64,000 nucleotides of DNA from Caballeronia terrestris. Its GTDB lineage: Bacteria > Pseudomonadota > Gammaproteobacteria > Burkholderiales > Burkholderiaceae. The stretch spans positions 1 through 64,000 of the forward strand of contig NZ_FCOL02000017.1 in NCBI RefSeq assembly GCF_001544515.1, written 5' to 3'. Below, piece by piece: positions 47,726 through 56,921 of the stretch (within the stretch, counting starts at the first letter, position 1; each line of letters begins with the position of its first letter). The notes under the pieces were generated by a model. It searched no databases, was not told the DNA's origin, and saw nothing but the letters and a program-made list of their open reading frames with translations. A program made the position numbers and the translations under genes.

Positions 47726-48802
47726 ATGAAACGCAACAGTATTTCGATGGCATCCATCGCGGCGATCGCGACTGGCGGCTTTAGCGGCGCGGCGCAGGCG
47801 CAGTCGAGCGTGACGCTTTACGGCATCGTCGATGCGGGTGTCGAGTACGTGAATCACGCGAGCGCCGATGGCGGCGCGGCACGCCTCGTCTCGGGCGGCA
47901 AGAACACATCGCGCTTCGGCATGCGGGGCGTCGAGGAGTTGGGCGGTGGACTGAAGGCTATCTTCCAGCTGGAAAGCGGCATCAACGTCGCGAACGGGCA
48001 ACTGGACGACGGACCGAACGCGCTGTTCGACCGACGCGCGACGGTTGGCCTCAAGCACAAGACATATGGTCAGGTGATTCTCGGCCGCACTTTCACGACG
48101 ACCTACGATTACATGCTGCCGTTCGATCCGATGGCCTACGCGCCGAACTATTCGTGGGCCACGGGTTCGACGGCCACCGGCGGACGCAAGGATGGACTCT
48201 TTTCGCGCTCGGCCAACGCGGTGCGCTACGACGGCGAATTCAGCGGCTTCAAAATCGGCGCGATGTACGGCTTTGGCAACGTGCCGGACAGCATGAAGAC
48301 GAGCTCGAAATACGATTTCGGCCTCGGCTACGCGAGCGGTCCGTTCGCGGTCGTCGCGACGTTCGACCGGCAGAACGGCGCGAACGACAGCGTCACGCCC
48401 GCCGATACGACGAATTACATCCAGGGCATCCATGCGGGCGCGAGCTACGATTTCGGCGCGGCGAAAGTGATGGCGGGCTATCGCAACTATCGGCGCACGT
48501 TCAACACGCTGGCCGAAACGCTGCGCAGCGACATGTACTGGTTCGGCGGCTCGTATGATTTCGCGCCGGACTTCACGCTTTACGCGGCGGTCTATCACCA
48601 GGACATCAAGGGCGCGAACGATGGCGACCCGACGCTGCTATCACTGCGCGCGAACTATTCGCTTTCGAAGCGCACGACGCTTTACTTGTCCGGCGGGTAC
48701 GCATTTGCACGAAATGACCAGAACGTGAGCCTTTCCCGCGATTTGACGGGCGCCGCCGACACACAGGCGGGCGTGACGGCCGGCCTGCAGCATCGCTTTT
48801 GA
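47726..48802 (+). CDS. Gram-negative trimeric porin (OmpC-like)
   Basis: 358 residues. Signal peptide about 1-26 ending AAQAQ, then SSVTLYGIVDAGVEYVNHA, the standard N-terminus of betaproteobacterial porins, alternating beta strands, and a C-terminal aromatic residue in GLQHRF used for outer-membrane insertion. It forms a 16-strand trimeric pore. Following the ABC operon by 100 bases on the same strand, it may admit the same solute across the outer membrane. Confidence 0.93.
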   Translation: MKRNSISMASIAAIATGGFSGAAQAQSSVTLYGIVDAGVEYVNHASADGGAARLVSGGKNTSRFGMRGVEELGGGLKAIFQLESGINVANGQLDDGPNALFDRRATVGLKHKTYGQVILGRTFTTTYDYMLPFDPMAYAPNYSWATGSTATGGRKDGLFSRSANAVRYDGEFSGFKIGAMYGFGNVPDSMKTSSKYDFGLGYASGPFAVVATFDRQNGANDSVTPADTTNYIQGIHAGASYDFGAAKVMAGYRNYRRTFNTLAETLRSDMYWFGGSYDFAPDFTLYAAVYHQDIKGANDGDPTLLSLRANYSLSKRTTLYLSGGYAFARNDQNVSLSRDLTGAADTQAGVTAGLQHRF

Positions 48803-48812
48803 CAGCGCCAAT

Positions 48813-48824
48813 CTGTATAGACAA
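48813..48824. promoter_or_regulatory. Predicted HutC operator, upstream site of hutH
   Basis: CTGTATAGACAA contains TGTATAGACA, the pattern TGTmTAnACA shared with the other hut sites. It lies 48 bases upstream of the predicted hutH -35. Confidence 0.65.
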
Positions 48825-48860
48825 CCGACATTCGGCATCAGTGAAATCCCTAGCTCCCCC

Positions 48861-48889
48861 TTGTTTATAAGATAAGGCGCGTTTAGACT
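48861..48889 (+). promoter_or_regulatory. Predicted sigma-70 promoter of hutHCDFG
   Basis: TTGTTT (48861-48866) and TAGACT (48884-48889) are separated by 17 bases. Transcription would start near 48896, directly in front of the proximal operator. Both hexamers are moderate matches. Confidence 0.5.
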
Positions 48890-48899
48890 TGGCTCTAAC

Positions 48900-48911
48900 T
48901 TGTATAGACAG
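48900..48911. promoter_or_regulatory. Predicted HutC operator, start-site proximal of hutH
   Basis: TTGTATAGACAG, with TGTATAGACA at the core, lies between the predicted transcription start and the hutH ribosome-binding site. A repressor here would block initiation. It is 9 bases before the hutH ATG. Confidence 0.78.
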
Positions 48912-48919
48912 GATGAGCC

Positions 48920-50449
48920 ATGATCAAGCTGACGCCCGGATTTCTCACGTTGCCGCAACTGCGCCGTATCGCACGCGGTTCCGATTCGCTCGAACTCGAT
49001 CCGGCGAGCTTCGCCGCGATCGACGCGAGCGCGAAAGCTGTCGCCGATATCGCCGCCAAGGGCGAGCCGGCGTACGGCATCAACACCGGCTTCGGGCGGC
49101 TCGCGAGCACGCACATTCCCGCCGATCAGCTCGAACTGCTGCAACGTAATCTCGTGCTGTCGCATGCGGTGGGCGTTGGTGAGCCGATGTCGCGACCGGT
49201 CGTTCGATTGCTGATCGCGCTGAAGCTGTCGAGCCTCGGCCGCGGCCATTCGGGCATCCGCCGCGAAGTGATGGATGCTCTCATCACGCTTTTCAATGCC
49301 GACGTCCTGCCTGTGATTCCGGTGAAGGGCTCGGTCGGCGCATCGGGCGATCTGGCGCCGCTCGCGCATATGTCGACGGTGCTACTCGGCATCGGCGATG
49401 TCATGATTCGCGGCGAGCGCGCGAGCGCGCTGGATGGCCTTAGCGTCGCCGGCCTCAAGCCGCTGAGCCTGCAAGCGAAGGAAGGTCTTGCGTTGCTCAA
49501 CGGCACGCAAGCCTCGACGGCGCTCGCGCTCTACAACATGTTCGCGATCGAAGACCTGTTCCGCACCGGCCTCGTGTCGGGCTCGCTGTCGGTCGATGCG
49601 GCCGAGGGCTCGGTCGTGCCGTTCGATGCGCGCATCCACGATTTGCGCGGCCATCGCGGACAGATCGAAGCGGCCGCTGCGTATCGCACGCTGCTGCAAG
49701 GCTCGGGCATCAACCTTTCGCATGCCGATTGCGACAAGGTGCAGGACCCGTACAGCCTGCGCTGCCAGCCGCAAGTGATGGGCGCGTGCCTCGACCAGAT
49801 GCGCCACGCGGCCGACGTCCTGCTGATCGAATCGAACGCGGTCTCCGACAATCCGCTGATTTTCCCCGATACCGGTGAAGTCCTCTCGGGCGGCAACTTC
49901 CACGCTGAACCTGTCGCGTTCGCCGCCGACAATCTCGCGCTCGCCGCCGCTGAAATCGGCGCGCTGGCCGAACGCCGTATCGCGTTGCTGATCGACACGA
50001 CGCTCTCCGGCTTGCCCGCGTTCCTCGTGCGCGACGGCGGCGTGAACTCCGGCTTCATGATCGCGCACGTCACGGCGGCCGCGCTGGCATCGGAGAACAA
50101 GACGCTCGCGCATCCGGCGTCGGTCGATTCGCTGCCGACTTCCGCGAACCAGGAAGACCACGTTTCGATGGCGACGTTCGCGGCCCGCAAGCTCGGCGAC
50201 ATCGCGAGCAACACCGCGAACATCCTCGCGATCGAACTGCTCGCGGCGGCGCAGGGCGTGGACTTGCGCGCGCCGCACCAGACGAGCCCGTTGCTCATCG
50301 AAGTGATGAAGACGCTGCGTGCGAAGGTCGCGCACTACGACATCGATCACTACTTCGCGCCCGATATTGCCGCCATCGCCACGCTCGTGCAGGAAGGCGA
50401 GGTCGCGAAGCACAGCCCGTTCAGTTTCGCGTCGGAACAGCCTGCATGA
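48920..50449 (+). CDS. hutH: Histidine ammonia-lyase
   Basis: 509 residues, normal length. It removes ammonia from histidine to give urocanate, the entry step of the Hut pathway. The MIO cofactor forms from A141-S142-G143 within [24 protein letters not shown] and LLNGTQAS are other active-site segments. The ATG has AGGA upstream beside the operator. Its stop overlaps the hutC start by 4 bases. hutU and hutI, the next two steps, are 29 kb away at 17.7 kb. Confidence 0.97.
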   Translation: MIKLTPGFLTLPQLRRIARGSDSLELDPASFAAIDASAKAVADIAAKGEPAYGINTGFGRLASTHIPADQLELLQRNLVLSHAVGVGEPMSRPVVRLLIALKLSSLGRGHSGIRREVMDALITLFNADVLPVIPVKGSVGASGDLAPLAHMSTVLLGIGDVMIRGERASALDGLSVAGLKPLSLQAKEGLALLNGTQASTALALYNMFAIEDLFRTGLVSGSLSVDAAEGSVVPFDARIHDLRGHRGQIEAAAAYRTLLQGSGINLSHADCDKVQDPYSLRCQPQVMGACLDQMRHAADVLLIESNAVSDNPLIFPDTGEVLSGGNFHAEPVAFAADNLALAAAEIGALAERRIALLIDTTLSGLPAFLVRDGGVNSGFMIAHVTAAALASENKTLAHPASVDSLPTSANQEDHVSMATFAARKLGDIASNTANILAIELLAAAQGVDLRAPHQTSPLLIEVMKTLRAKVAHYDIDHYFAPDIAAIATLVQEGEVAKHSPFSFASEQPA

Positions 50450-51141
50450 GCACGCCCGCTTATCAGGAGATCAAGGATTACATCCTGACGCGCATCCACA
50501 TCGGCGAGTGGAAGGAGGGCGATCAGGTGCCCTCCGAAAACGAATTGGCGCGCGAGTTCAAGGTTGCGCGCATGACGGTCAACCGCGCACTGCGCGAGCT
50601 GACCGCCGAGCAGATTCTCACGCGCGTGCAGGGCGCGGGAACGTTCGTCGCGCAGCCGAAATATGCGTCGACGCTCGTCGAAATCCGCAGTATTTCCGAT
50701 GAAATCGGCGCACGCGGGCATACGTATCGCGCCGAAGTGCTGCATCTTGGCGCTGCGATCGTCGATGAAACTCTCGCCGATGAAATGCAGCTTGCGGTGG
50801 GCAGCCTTGTGTTTCATTCGCGGTTGCTTCACTTCGAGAACGAGCAGCCTGTTCAGATCGAGGAGCGTCATGTGAATCCTGCACTCGCGCCCGAATATGC
50901 GCGGCAGGACTTCACGACGACTACGCCGAATCAATACCTGATGGTCGCAGCGCCGCTGCAGCGAGTCGAGTACCGCATCGAAGCGGCGATTCCCTCCGAC
51001 GAAACGCGCCGTTCGCTTGCGATGAAGGAGCATGAGCCTTGCCTGTTGCTGCATCGGCGCACGTGGTCGCGCGATGCGGTGGCGTCGGTGGCGAATCTCT
51101 GGCATCCGGGCGACCGCTATCAGTTTACCGGGCACTTCTGA
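50446..51141 (+). CDS. hutC: Histidine utilisation repressor, GntR/UTRA family
   Basis: 231 residues. Winged helix-turn-helix of the GntR type (about 1-70: [39 protein letters not shown]) and a UTRA ligand domain (about 85-225). HutC proteins bind TGTA-N2-TACA palindromes and release them on binding urocanate; matching sites occur in front of hutH and hutU. Encoded inside the hutH operon, so it probably regulates itself. ATGA overlap with hutH and TGATG overlap with hutD. Confidence 0.95.
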   Translation: MSTPAYQEIKDYILTRIHIGEWKEGDQVPSENELAREFKVARMTVNRALRELTAEQILTRVQGAGTFVAQPKYASTLVEIRSISDEIGARGHTYRAEVLHLGAAIVDETLADEMQLAVGSLVFHSRLLHFENEQPVQIEERHVNPALAPEYARQDFTTTTPNQYLMVAAPLQRVEYRIEAAIPSDETRRSLAMKEHEPCLLLHRRTWSRDAVASVANLWHPGDRYQFTGHF

Positions 51142-51719
51142 TGAAGCTGATCCGAGGCGCGTCGCTAGTGCCGAAACCCTGGAAGAACGGCGGCGGCGTC
51201 ACACGCGAGATCGATGCCGAACCGACCGGCGCTGCGCTCGATGCGTTCACATGGCGCTTGAGCATCGCGAACGTCGATGCATCCGGGGCGTTCTCCACGT
51301 TTCCCGGTATCGATCGCACGCTGGTTCTGCTCGAAGGTGCCGGGATGCATCTGCGCGAAGCGAACGGCCGCGTGCATGCGCTGGATCGGCCGCTCGCGAT
51401 GGCGTCGTTTGCAGGCGAAACGGCGATCGATGCAACGCTCGACAACGGCCCGACGCGCGACTTCAACGTAATGGTGCGGCGTGATCGCGCGACGGCATCG
51501 GTGCAGGTGCATCGCGGTTCGGCTGAACTAACGTGCGCTGACAGCATCACGCTCATCTTCTGCGTGCAAGGCCCACTCGATGTCACGACGGTCGGCAAAC
51601 GCATCACTCTGCATGCTGACGATACGCTACGCGTAAATGCGCCATGTGTCGTGTCATGCACTAAAGAGCACACGTCATGGCTGCAAATCGGCATCGCAAC
51701 AACGGACCATCCCCGATGA
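51141..51719 (+). CDS. hutD: HutD-family protein
   Basis: 192 residues from the ATG at 51141, one base inside the hutC stop. The start KPWKNGGGVTREI is the family signature. HutD proteins have a bicupin fold and are thought to limit hut operon activity when histidine is abundant, as reported in Pseudomonas; the molecular action is not settled. Its place between hutC and hutF fits. The stop overlaps the hutF start. Confidence 0.93.
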   Translation: MKLIRGASLVPKPWKNGGGVTREIDAEPTGAALDAFTWRLSIANVDASGAFSTFPGIDRTLVLLEGAGMHLREANGRVHALDRPLAMASFAGETAIDATLDNGPTRDFNVMVRRDRATASVQVHRGSAELTCADSITLIFCVQGPLDVTTVGKRITLHADDTLRVNAPCVVSCTKEHTSWLQIGIATTDHPR

Positions 51720-53095
51720 CTTCACTCTTCGCCGACCACGCGCGACTTCCCGATGGCTGGCAGCGCGACGTACTGCTTGAATGGAACGATGAAGGCACGC
51801 TGCTCGCCGTCACGCCCGATAGCGCGATGCCGCCGAATACGCCGCGCGCGGCCGGACCCGTGATCGCGGGGATGCCGAACCTGCATTCGCATGCGTTCCA
51901 GCGCGCGATGGCGGGCCTCACCGAATATCGTGCGAGCGCCACCGATACATTCTGGAGCTGGCGCGACCTGATGTATCGTTTTGCCGCGAAGATCGGTCCC
52001 GAGTCGCTCGCAGCGATCGCACGCTGGCTCTACATCGAAATGCTCAAGGCCGGCTACACATCGGTGTGCGAGTTCCACTACGTGCATCACACGAGTGACG
52101 GCACGCCCTACGCGAATCGCGCGGAGCTCGCGCAATGCGTGGTCGATGCGGCGGAACGCGCGGGCATCGGCATGACGATGCTGCCGGTGCTGTATCAATA
52201 CAGCGGCTTCGACCAGGGCGCGCCACGCGACGATCAACGGCGCTTCCTCAACACGCCCGAGCAGCTGCTCGACATGCTGGAAACGCTGCGTCGCGCGCGG
52301 CCTGAAAGCGGTCTAAGGCGCTATGGCGTCGCGCCGCATTCGTTGCGCGCGGTATCGGGTGAATCGCTGTCGAGGCTGCTCGAAGGTCTCGACGCGCTGT
52401 TCGACCGCGCGCCCGTGCACATCCATATCGCGGAGCAAACCGCCGAAGTCGATGCCTGTCTTGCCGCGAATGGTCAGCGTCCAGTGCAATGGCTGCTCAA
52501 TCGCTTCTCCGTCGACGATCGCTGGTGCCTCGTGCACGCGACGCACGTCGACGCAATCGAATGCGCGCGCCTCGCGGCGAGCGGCGCGACGGCGGGCCTG
52601 TGTCTCACCACCGAAGCCAATCTCGGCGACGGCATCTTTCCGGCGCGCGAGTATCTCGATGCGGGCGGCCGCATCGGTCTCGGCTCTGACAGCCATATCG
52701 GTGTGGACTGGCGCTCGGAGCTGCGGCTTCTCGAATACGGCCAGCGTCTTGCGCGGCGCGAGCGCAACGTGCTCGCATCGGCGACGCAAAGCCGTCCGGC
52801 CGAGCGTCTCTTCGATGCATCGCTCGATGGCGGCGCACGCGCAAGCGGCCGCGCAGTCGGAGCGCTCGCGGCAGGCATGCGCGCGGACTGGATCGTACTC
52901 GATGCGGATCACGCGGGCATCGCGGGGCATGATCGCGATACGTGGCTGTCGAGCGTCGTGTTCGGTGAGCATGGCGAGACGCCGGTTCGCGATGTGTATG
53001 TGGCAGGGCGTAAAGTAGTCGATGCACGCCAACACGCGGACGAGGAGGAAGCGTTCGCGCACTACCGCGCAGCGCTCGACGATCTTCTGCGATAA
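51716..53095 (+). CDS. hutF: Formimidoylglutamate deiminase
   Basis: 459 residues from the ATG at 51716 (ATGA overlap with hutD). This amidohydrolase removes ammonia from N-formimino-glutamate to give N-formylglutamate, the fourth step in the five-step Hut route. Metal ligands include the HSH in MPNLHSHAFQR, plus IHIAEQ, and the aspartate in GLGSDSHIGVDWRSELR. HutF with HutG here means histidine yields ammonia and formate rather than formamide in this organism. Confidence 0.95.
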   Translation: MTSLFADHARLPDGWQRDVLLEWNDEGTLLAVTPDSAMPPNTPRAAGPVIAGMPNLHSHAFQRAMAGLTEYRASATDTFWSWRDLMYRFAAKIGPESLAAIARWLYIEMLKAGYTSVCEFHYVHHTSDGTPYANRAELAQCVVDAAERAGIGMTMLPVLYQYSGFDQGAPRDDQRRFLNTPEQLLDMLETLRRARPESGLRRYGVAPHSLRAVSGESLSRLLEGLDALFDRAPVHIHIAEQTAEVDACLAANGQRPVQWLLNRFSVDDRWCLVHATHVDAIECARLAASGATAGLCLTTEANLGDGIFPAREYLDAGGRIGLGSDSHIGVDWRSELRLLEYGQRLARRERNVLASATQSRPAERLFDASLDGGARASGRAVGALAAGMRADWIVLDADHAGIAGHDRDTWLSSVVFGEHGETPVRDVYVAGRKVVDARQHADEEEAFAHYRAALDDLLR

Positions 53096-53126
53096 CGTGA
53101 CGGCAAGAACCTGAGAAACCACGACA

Positions 53127-53930
53127 ATGAACGAATCGCCGATCTACACGCTTGAACGCGGCACCGCGCCGCTGCTGATATCGATCCCGCATCGAGGCAC
53201 GCGCATTCCCGATTCGATCGCCGCCGACATGACGCCGGTGGCGCTGCGCGTCGACGATTGCGACTGGCATCTGGAGCGGCTGTACGCGTTCGCGAAGGGC
53301 ATGGGCGCATCGATCCTGCTGCCCGAATACGCGCGTTATGTGATCGATCTGAACCGTCCGCCCGATGACGCGAACCTTTACCCGGGCCGCGATACGACAG
53401 GCCTGTGTCCCGTCGATACGTTCGAAAAGGAGCCGCTGTATCTGACGGGCCGCGAACCTGACGACGCGCAGATCGATTCGCGCCGCGCGGCTTTCTGGCA
53501 GCCTTATCACGATGCCCTCACGCAGGAGCTTGCAGACTTGCGCTCGAAGCACGGTCGCGTGCTGCTATGGGAAGCGCATTCGATTCGCTCGGTGGTCCCG
53601 CGCTTTTTCGATGGACGTCTGCCGGATTTCAACTTCGGCACCGCCGATGGCGCGACTGCCGTCGCGGGAGTGGCGGAAGCACTCGCGGATATCGTGAGCA
53701 AGGACGGGCGTTATACATCGACAGCGAACGGCCGTTTTAAGGGCGGGTATATTACGCGCCGCTATGGGCAGCCTTCCGCAGGCGTTCACGCGATGCAGCT
53801 CGAACTCACACAGATCACGTACATGCAGGAAGCGCTGCCCTTCGCGTATGACGAAACGCGCGCGGCTGAAGTGCAGCCTTTGCTGGAAAAGCTGCTGACG
53901 ACCGCGTTGGAGCATGTCACAGCCGCTTAG
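53127..53930 (+). CDS. hutG: N-formylglutamate deformylase
   Basis: 267 residues. It hydrolyses N-formylglutamate to glutamate and formate, the last Hut step. ISIPHRGTRIPDSI near the N-terminus, NRPPDDANLYPGR and LLWEAHSIRS (His ligand) are typical of this zinc-dependent family. It starts 31 bases after hutF and closes the hutHCDFG unit. No clear terminator follows, only a short AT-rich inverted repeat at 53954. Confidence 0.95.
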   Translation: MNESPIYTLERGTAPLLISIPHRGTRIPDSIAADMTPVALRVDDCDWHLERLYAFAKGMGASILLPEYARYVIDLNRPPDDANLYPGRDTTGLCPVDTFEKEPLYLTGREPDDAQIDSRRAAFWQPYHDALTQELADLRSKHGRVLLWEAHSIRSVVPRFFDGRLPDFNFGTADGATAVAGVAEALADIVSKDGRYTSTANGRFKGGYITRRYGQPSAGVHAMQLELTQITYMQEALPFAYDETRAAEVQPLLEKLLTTALEHVTAA

Positions 53931-53953
53931 ACACCTCCCTTGTCGACGCCGCG

Positions 53954-54002
53954 ATTATTGTAAAGCAAACAATAATGTTTCGCGCAATTCGGGGTTTTCC
54001 CC
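53954..54002. promoter_or_regulatory. Inverted repeats upstream of the DUF4148 gene
   Basis: ATTATTG (53954-53960) and CAATAAT (53970-53976) form a 7-bp repeat with a 9-base loop, followed by the palindrome GGGGTTTTCCCC at 53991-54002. Either could be an operator; the first could be a weak transcript end for hutG. No protein can be named. Confidence 0.4.
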
Positions 54003-54106
54003 AAGAGACCCGGCGCCTAGACTTGTCTTCAGGCAAAACGAATCAGAAACTTAATAAAAGCTTTCCGGTTCTTGCGCATTCAAGACAAAACTACTGGAGG
54101 TTCATC

Positions 54107-54430
54107 ATGATCAAGTCATTTGTTCCGGCTCTCGTTATCGCTGCGGCCTTGGCCGCCCCGACTTTCGCTTTCGCGCAGAACAATGCCCCCGTGACGCGCG
54201 CCGAAGTTCGCGCCGAACTGGTTCAACTGGAAAAGGCTGGTTACGATCCGTCGGGCGATCGCACGAACTACCCGCAAAACATTCAGGCTGCGGAAGCTCG
54301 GGTGAGCGCTGAACAAGGCAACGCAGCGACCGGTTACGGCCCTTCGACCGCAGGTTCGTCGGCGTCGGGGCTGCGTGCTGCTCCGAGTGGCCCGGCTAAT
54401 CCGGTGAACTCGGTTTACTTCGGCCACTGA
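54107..54430 (+). CDS. DUF4148 domain secreted protein
   Basis: 107 residues from the ATG at 54107, with TGGAGG upstream. A signal peptide (ALVIAAALAAPTFAFA) is likely cleaved before QNN near residue 23. The mature part VTRAEVRAELVQLEKAGYDP then YPQNIQAAEARV is the DUF4148 signature. Such small exported proteins are numerous in Burkholderia relatives and have no known function. The tail is rich in Gly, Ser and Pro and probably disordered. A strong terminator follows. Confidence 0.88.
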   Translation: MIKSFVPALVIAAALAAPTFAFAQNNAPVTRAEVRAELVQLEKAGYDPSGDRTNYPQNIQAAEARVSAEQGNAATGYGPSTAGSSASGLRAAPSGPANPVNSVYFGH

Positions 54431-54450
54431 GCAAACATCGCTTAAAAAGA

Positions 54451-54485
54451 ATCGCCTGCCGCTGCAAAGCGGCGGGCGATTTTTA
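54451..54485. terminator. Shared terminator of DUF4148 gene and TetR gene
   Basis: ATCGCCTGCCGCT (54451-54463) pairs with AGCGGCGGGCGAT (54468-54480) across GCAA, with one T-G pair. TTTTATTT follows and AAAAAG precedes, so it works for the plus gene and possibly for the convergent minus gene, whose stop lies within it. Confidence 0.88.
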
Positions 54486-55181
54486 TTTGGGCGCGGTATC
54501 GGATGGCGACACCGCGCCGCAAGCACGAATGACCAGCCGCACGACATCTTCCGTGGCGGCATCGAAGGCTTTTTGCGTCAGCGCGCGCTTGCCCTTGAGC
54601 GCGATGATTTGCGCATCAAAATCGGCGTAATGCTGCGTCGTCGCCCAGATCATGAACATCAGCGTCTCGGGGTCGGTCGGCGCCAACAGTCCGCGCACGA
54701 TCCAGCTTTCGATCACCTTCACGCGCGAATCGAGCCACGGCTTGACGCGTTCCTTGAGAATATCCTGCATGTGTTCCGCGCCGTGGATGATCTCGCTCGC
54801 CCACACCTTCGACCCTAACGGCCGACGCCTCGACAGATCCATCTTCGCGCGCACATAGCCGCCGATCGCTTCGACCGGGTCGTCGCTGCATTCGAACGTA
54901 TCCGCCGCGCGATGCCAGTCTTCGAACAGATCTTCGAGCACTCGCCGATACAGCGCCAGCTTAGTAGGGAAGTAGTAATGCAAGTTGGCTTTGGGCAAGC
55001 CCGCACGCTCGGCGATCATCGCGGTGCTTGCGCCCTCCAGTCCGCGTTCCGCAAAAACCGCTTCGGCGCACGCTAAAAGCTGCGCTTCGTTCATCTCGCG
55101 GATATGTGCCTTGCGCCGCCGCAAAGGTGCTTGCGCATTGTCGGTTTCCGGATTGCCCGTTGCCGCTTCGTCGTGTTTCAT
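54483..55181 (-). CDS. TetR-family regulator, probably of the pyrimidine operon (RutR-like)
   Basis: 232 residues. The helix-turn-helix region (AEAVFAERGLEGASTAMIAERAGLPKANLHYYFPTKLAL, about 38-78, where LHYYF ends the recognition helix) and the C-terminal domain with WASEIIHGAEHMQDIL resemble RutR, the uracil-responsive regulator. It is divergent from the pyrimidine degradation operon 363 bases away. An 18-bp palindrome at the operon promoter is its likely target. The stretch before residue 25 is polar and probably disordered. Confidence 0.85.
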   Translation of the reverse strand: MKHDEAATGNPETDNAQAPLRRRKAHIREMNEAQLLACAEAVFAERGLEGASTAMIAERAGLPKANLHYYFPTKLALYRRVLEDLFEDWHRAADTFECSDDPVEAIGGYVRAKMDLSRRRPLGSKVWASEIIHGAEHMQDILKERVKPWLDSRVKVIESWIVRGLLAPTDPETLMFMIWATTQHYADFDAQIIALKGKRALTQKAFDAATEDVVRLVIRACGAVSPSDTAPK

Positions 55182-55341
55182 CGTTAGCCTTGGCGCGCCT
55201 TGAATGCCGCGTCGCGCTTGGTTTGCCTTGCTCCGGCCACTCGCTAAATCGTTTGCTTAATCGCGAATGGTGCTGTCCTGAAGCGCCATGCTGCATCGCA
55301 ATGGCACGCTTCTCGCTCTGTATTGCAGCACACGAAAGACA

Positions 55342-55370
55342 TTGATTTGCTTATTTTAATCGGCTACAAC
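55342..55370 (+). promoter_or_regulatory. Predicted sigma-70 promoter of the pyrimidine operon
   Basis: TTGATT (55342-55347) and TACAAC (55365-55370) are separated by 17 bases in an AT-rich patch. The start would be near 55377, in the middle of the adjoining palindrome. Confidence 0.6.
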
Positions 55371-55387
55371 CTGTCCAGTCGGACAGG
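55370..55387. promoter_or_regulatory. 18-bp palindromic operator for the divergent TetR regulator
   Basis: CCTGTCC-AGTC-GGACAGG is a perfect 7-bp inverted repeat with a 4-base spacer. It overlaps the end of the predicted -10 and covers the predicted start site, the place for a repressor. The size suits a TetR dimer. It does not match the E. coli RutR consensus TTGACCA-N2-TGGTCAA. Confidence 0.68.
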
Positions 55388-55544
55388 ATTCGCGACGCAG
55401 CGAAGTACAGCATCAGGATCATCCCTTAGAAAGAAAAAACGTGCACCGGGTACGTGCGTAAATATGGGGAAGCGTGCATGAGCGCCCCAGAACGCTACGC
55501 GGATGCACCACATGTCACTCACATACGATTGAAGGAGCGAGCCG

Positions 55545-56825
55545 ATGGACGCGGTAACGGATGCAATCGGATTGACTGGACTCGATACATCGATCAAGGT
55601 GAACGGTCAGCGGCTGTGGGACAGCCTGATGACGATGGCGAAGATCGGCGCCACGCCCAAAGGTGGCGTCTGCCGTCTCGCGCTAACCGATCTCGACAAG
55701 GAAGGGCGCGACCTCATCGTGAGCTGGGCGAAGGAGGCGGGCTGCACGGTCAACGTGGATCAGATGGGCAACGTGTTCATGCGCCGCGCGGGACGCAATC
55801 CTGATGCGCTTCCCGTGATGACCGGCTCGCATGCGGACTCGCAGCCGACAGGCGGCCGCTTCGACGGCATCTATGGCGTACTCGGCGGACTCGAAGTGAT
55901 CCGCACGCTCAACGATCACGCGATCGATACCGAGCATCCGGTCGAAGTCGTGATCTGGACCAATGAGGAAGGCTCGCGCTTCGCGCCGGCGATGGTTGCA
56001 TCGGGCGTATTCGCGGGCGTGTTCACGCTCGACTATGGCCTCTCGCGCAAGGATGTCGACGGCAAGACGATCGGTGAAGAACTGAAGCGCATCGGTTACG
56101 CGGGCGACGTGCTTTGCGGTGGGCGTCAACTGCATGCCGCATTCGAACTGCATATCGAGCAGGGCCCCATTCTCGAAGCAGAGAACAAGACGATTGGTGT
56201 CGTCACCGATGCGCAAGGCCAGCGCTGGTACGAGATCACGCTGACGGGCCAGGAAGCGCATGCGGGCCCCACGCCGATGCCGCGTCGCAAGGACGCGCTG
56301 CTTGGCGCTTCGCGCGTGGTCGATCTCGTCAACCGCATCGGTCTCGATCATGCTCCGCTCGCATGCGCGACGGTCGGCATGATGCAGGTCTATCCGAACT
56401 CGCGCAACGTGATTCCGGGCCGCGTGTTCTTCACCGTCGACTTCCGTCATCCAGAGGACGCCGTGCTCGCGCAAATGGACGCCGCGTTGCGCGAAGGCGT
56501 CGCGCGCATCGCGGGTGGGATCGGACTCGAAACAGAGCTCGAACAAATCTTCTATTACGAGCCCGTTGCGTTCGATGCAGCATGCGTAAAGTCCGTGCGT
56601 GCCGCGGCCGAGCGTTTTGGGTATTCGCATCGCGACATGGTGTCGGGTGCGGGACACGATGCGTGCTACCTGTCGCAAGTCGCGCCGACGTCCATGGTCT
56701 TCGTGCCTTGCGTCGATGGCATCAGTCATAACGAAATCGAGGACGCCTCGCAGGAATGGATCGAGGCGGGCGCGAACGTCCTGCTTCACGCGATGCTGGA
56801 GCGAGCTTCGGAACCAGCTTCGTAA
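55545..56825 (+). CDS. N-carbamoyl-beta-alanine amidohydrolase (beta-ureidopropionase, M20 fold)
   Basis: 426 residues. The metal-binding and substrate motifs GSHADSQPTGGRFDGIYG, WTNEEGSRFAPAM, FELHIEQGPILE and GAGHDACYL identify the allantoate/carbamoyl-amino-acid amidohydrolase family. Within a PreTA-HydA operon its substrate is most probably N-carbamoyl-beta-alanine, giving beta-alanine, CO2 and ammonia, the last step. An allantoate or L-carbamoyl amino acid hydrolase cannot be excluded from sequence alone. First gene of the operon, 165 bases beyond the predicted transcription start. Confidence 0.9.
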   Translation: MDAVTDAIGLTGLDTSIKVNGQRLWDSLMTMAKIGATPKGGVCRLALTDLDKEGRDLIVSWAKEAGCTVNVDQMGNVFMRRAGRNPDALPVMTGSHADSQPTGGRFDGIYGVLGGLEVIRTLNDHAIDTEHPVEVVIWTNEEGSRFAPAMVASGVFAGVFTLDYGLSRKDVDGKTIGEELKRIGYAGDVLCGGRQLHAAFELHIEQGPILEAENKTIGVVTDAQGQRWYEITLTGQEAHAGPTPMPRRKDALLGASRVVDLVNRIGLDHAPLACATVGMMQVYPNSRNVIPGRVFFTVDFRHPEDAVLAQMDAALREGVARIAGGIGLETELEQIFYYEPVAFDAACVKSVRAAAERFGYSHRDMVSGAGHDACYLSQVAPTSMVFVPCVDGISHNEIEDASQEWIEAGANVLLHAMLERASEPAS

Positions 56826-56850
56826 CGTCTGTCGAATTTGAATCTGCAAC

Positions 56851-56892
56851 GCCGTCCCGGCTTCGCCTTCATGTGAAGCCGGCGGGCACGGC
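56851..56892 (+). repeat. Intercistronic hairpin before preT
   Basis: CCGGCTTC (56857-56864) pairs with GAAGCCGG (56875-56882) over a 10-base loop; GCCGT (56851-56855) pairs with ACGGC (56888-56892) beyond an internal loop. No T-run follows, so it is a processing, stabilising or partial-termination site between the first and second genes. Confidence 0.6.
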
Positions 56893-56921
56893 TACGTCTT
56901 CACTTTGACGAAGGAACGCGT

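Larger units (their letters stand above)
55182..55544. other. Divergent control region of TetR gene and pyrimidine operon
   Basis: 363 bases. It holds the predicted operon promoter and palindromic operator listed separately, then a leader of about 165 bases with no convincing reading frame. A GAAGGAG ribosome-binding site precedes the first enzyme gene at 55545. Nothing else is recognised. Confidence 0.6.
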
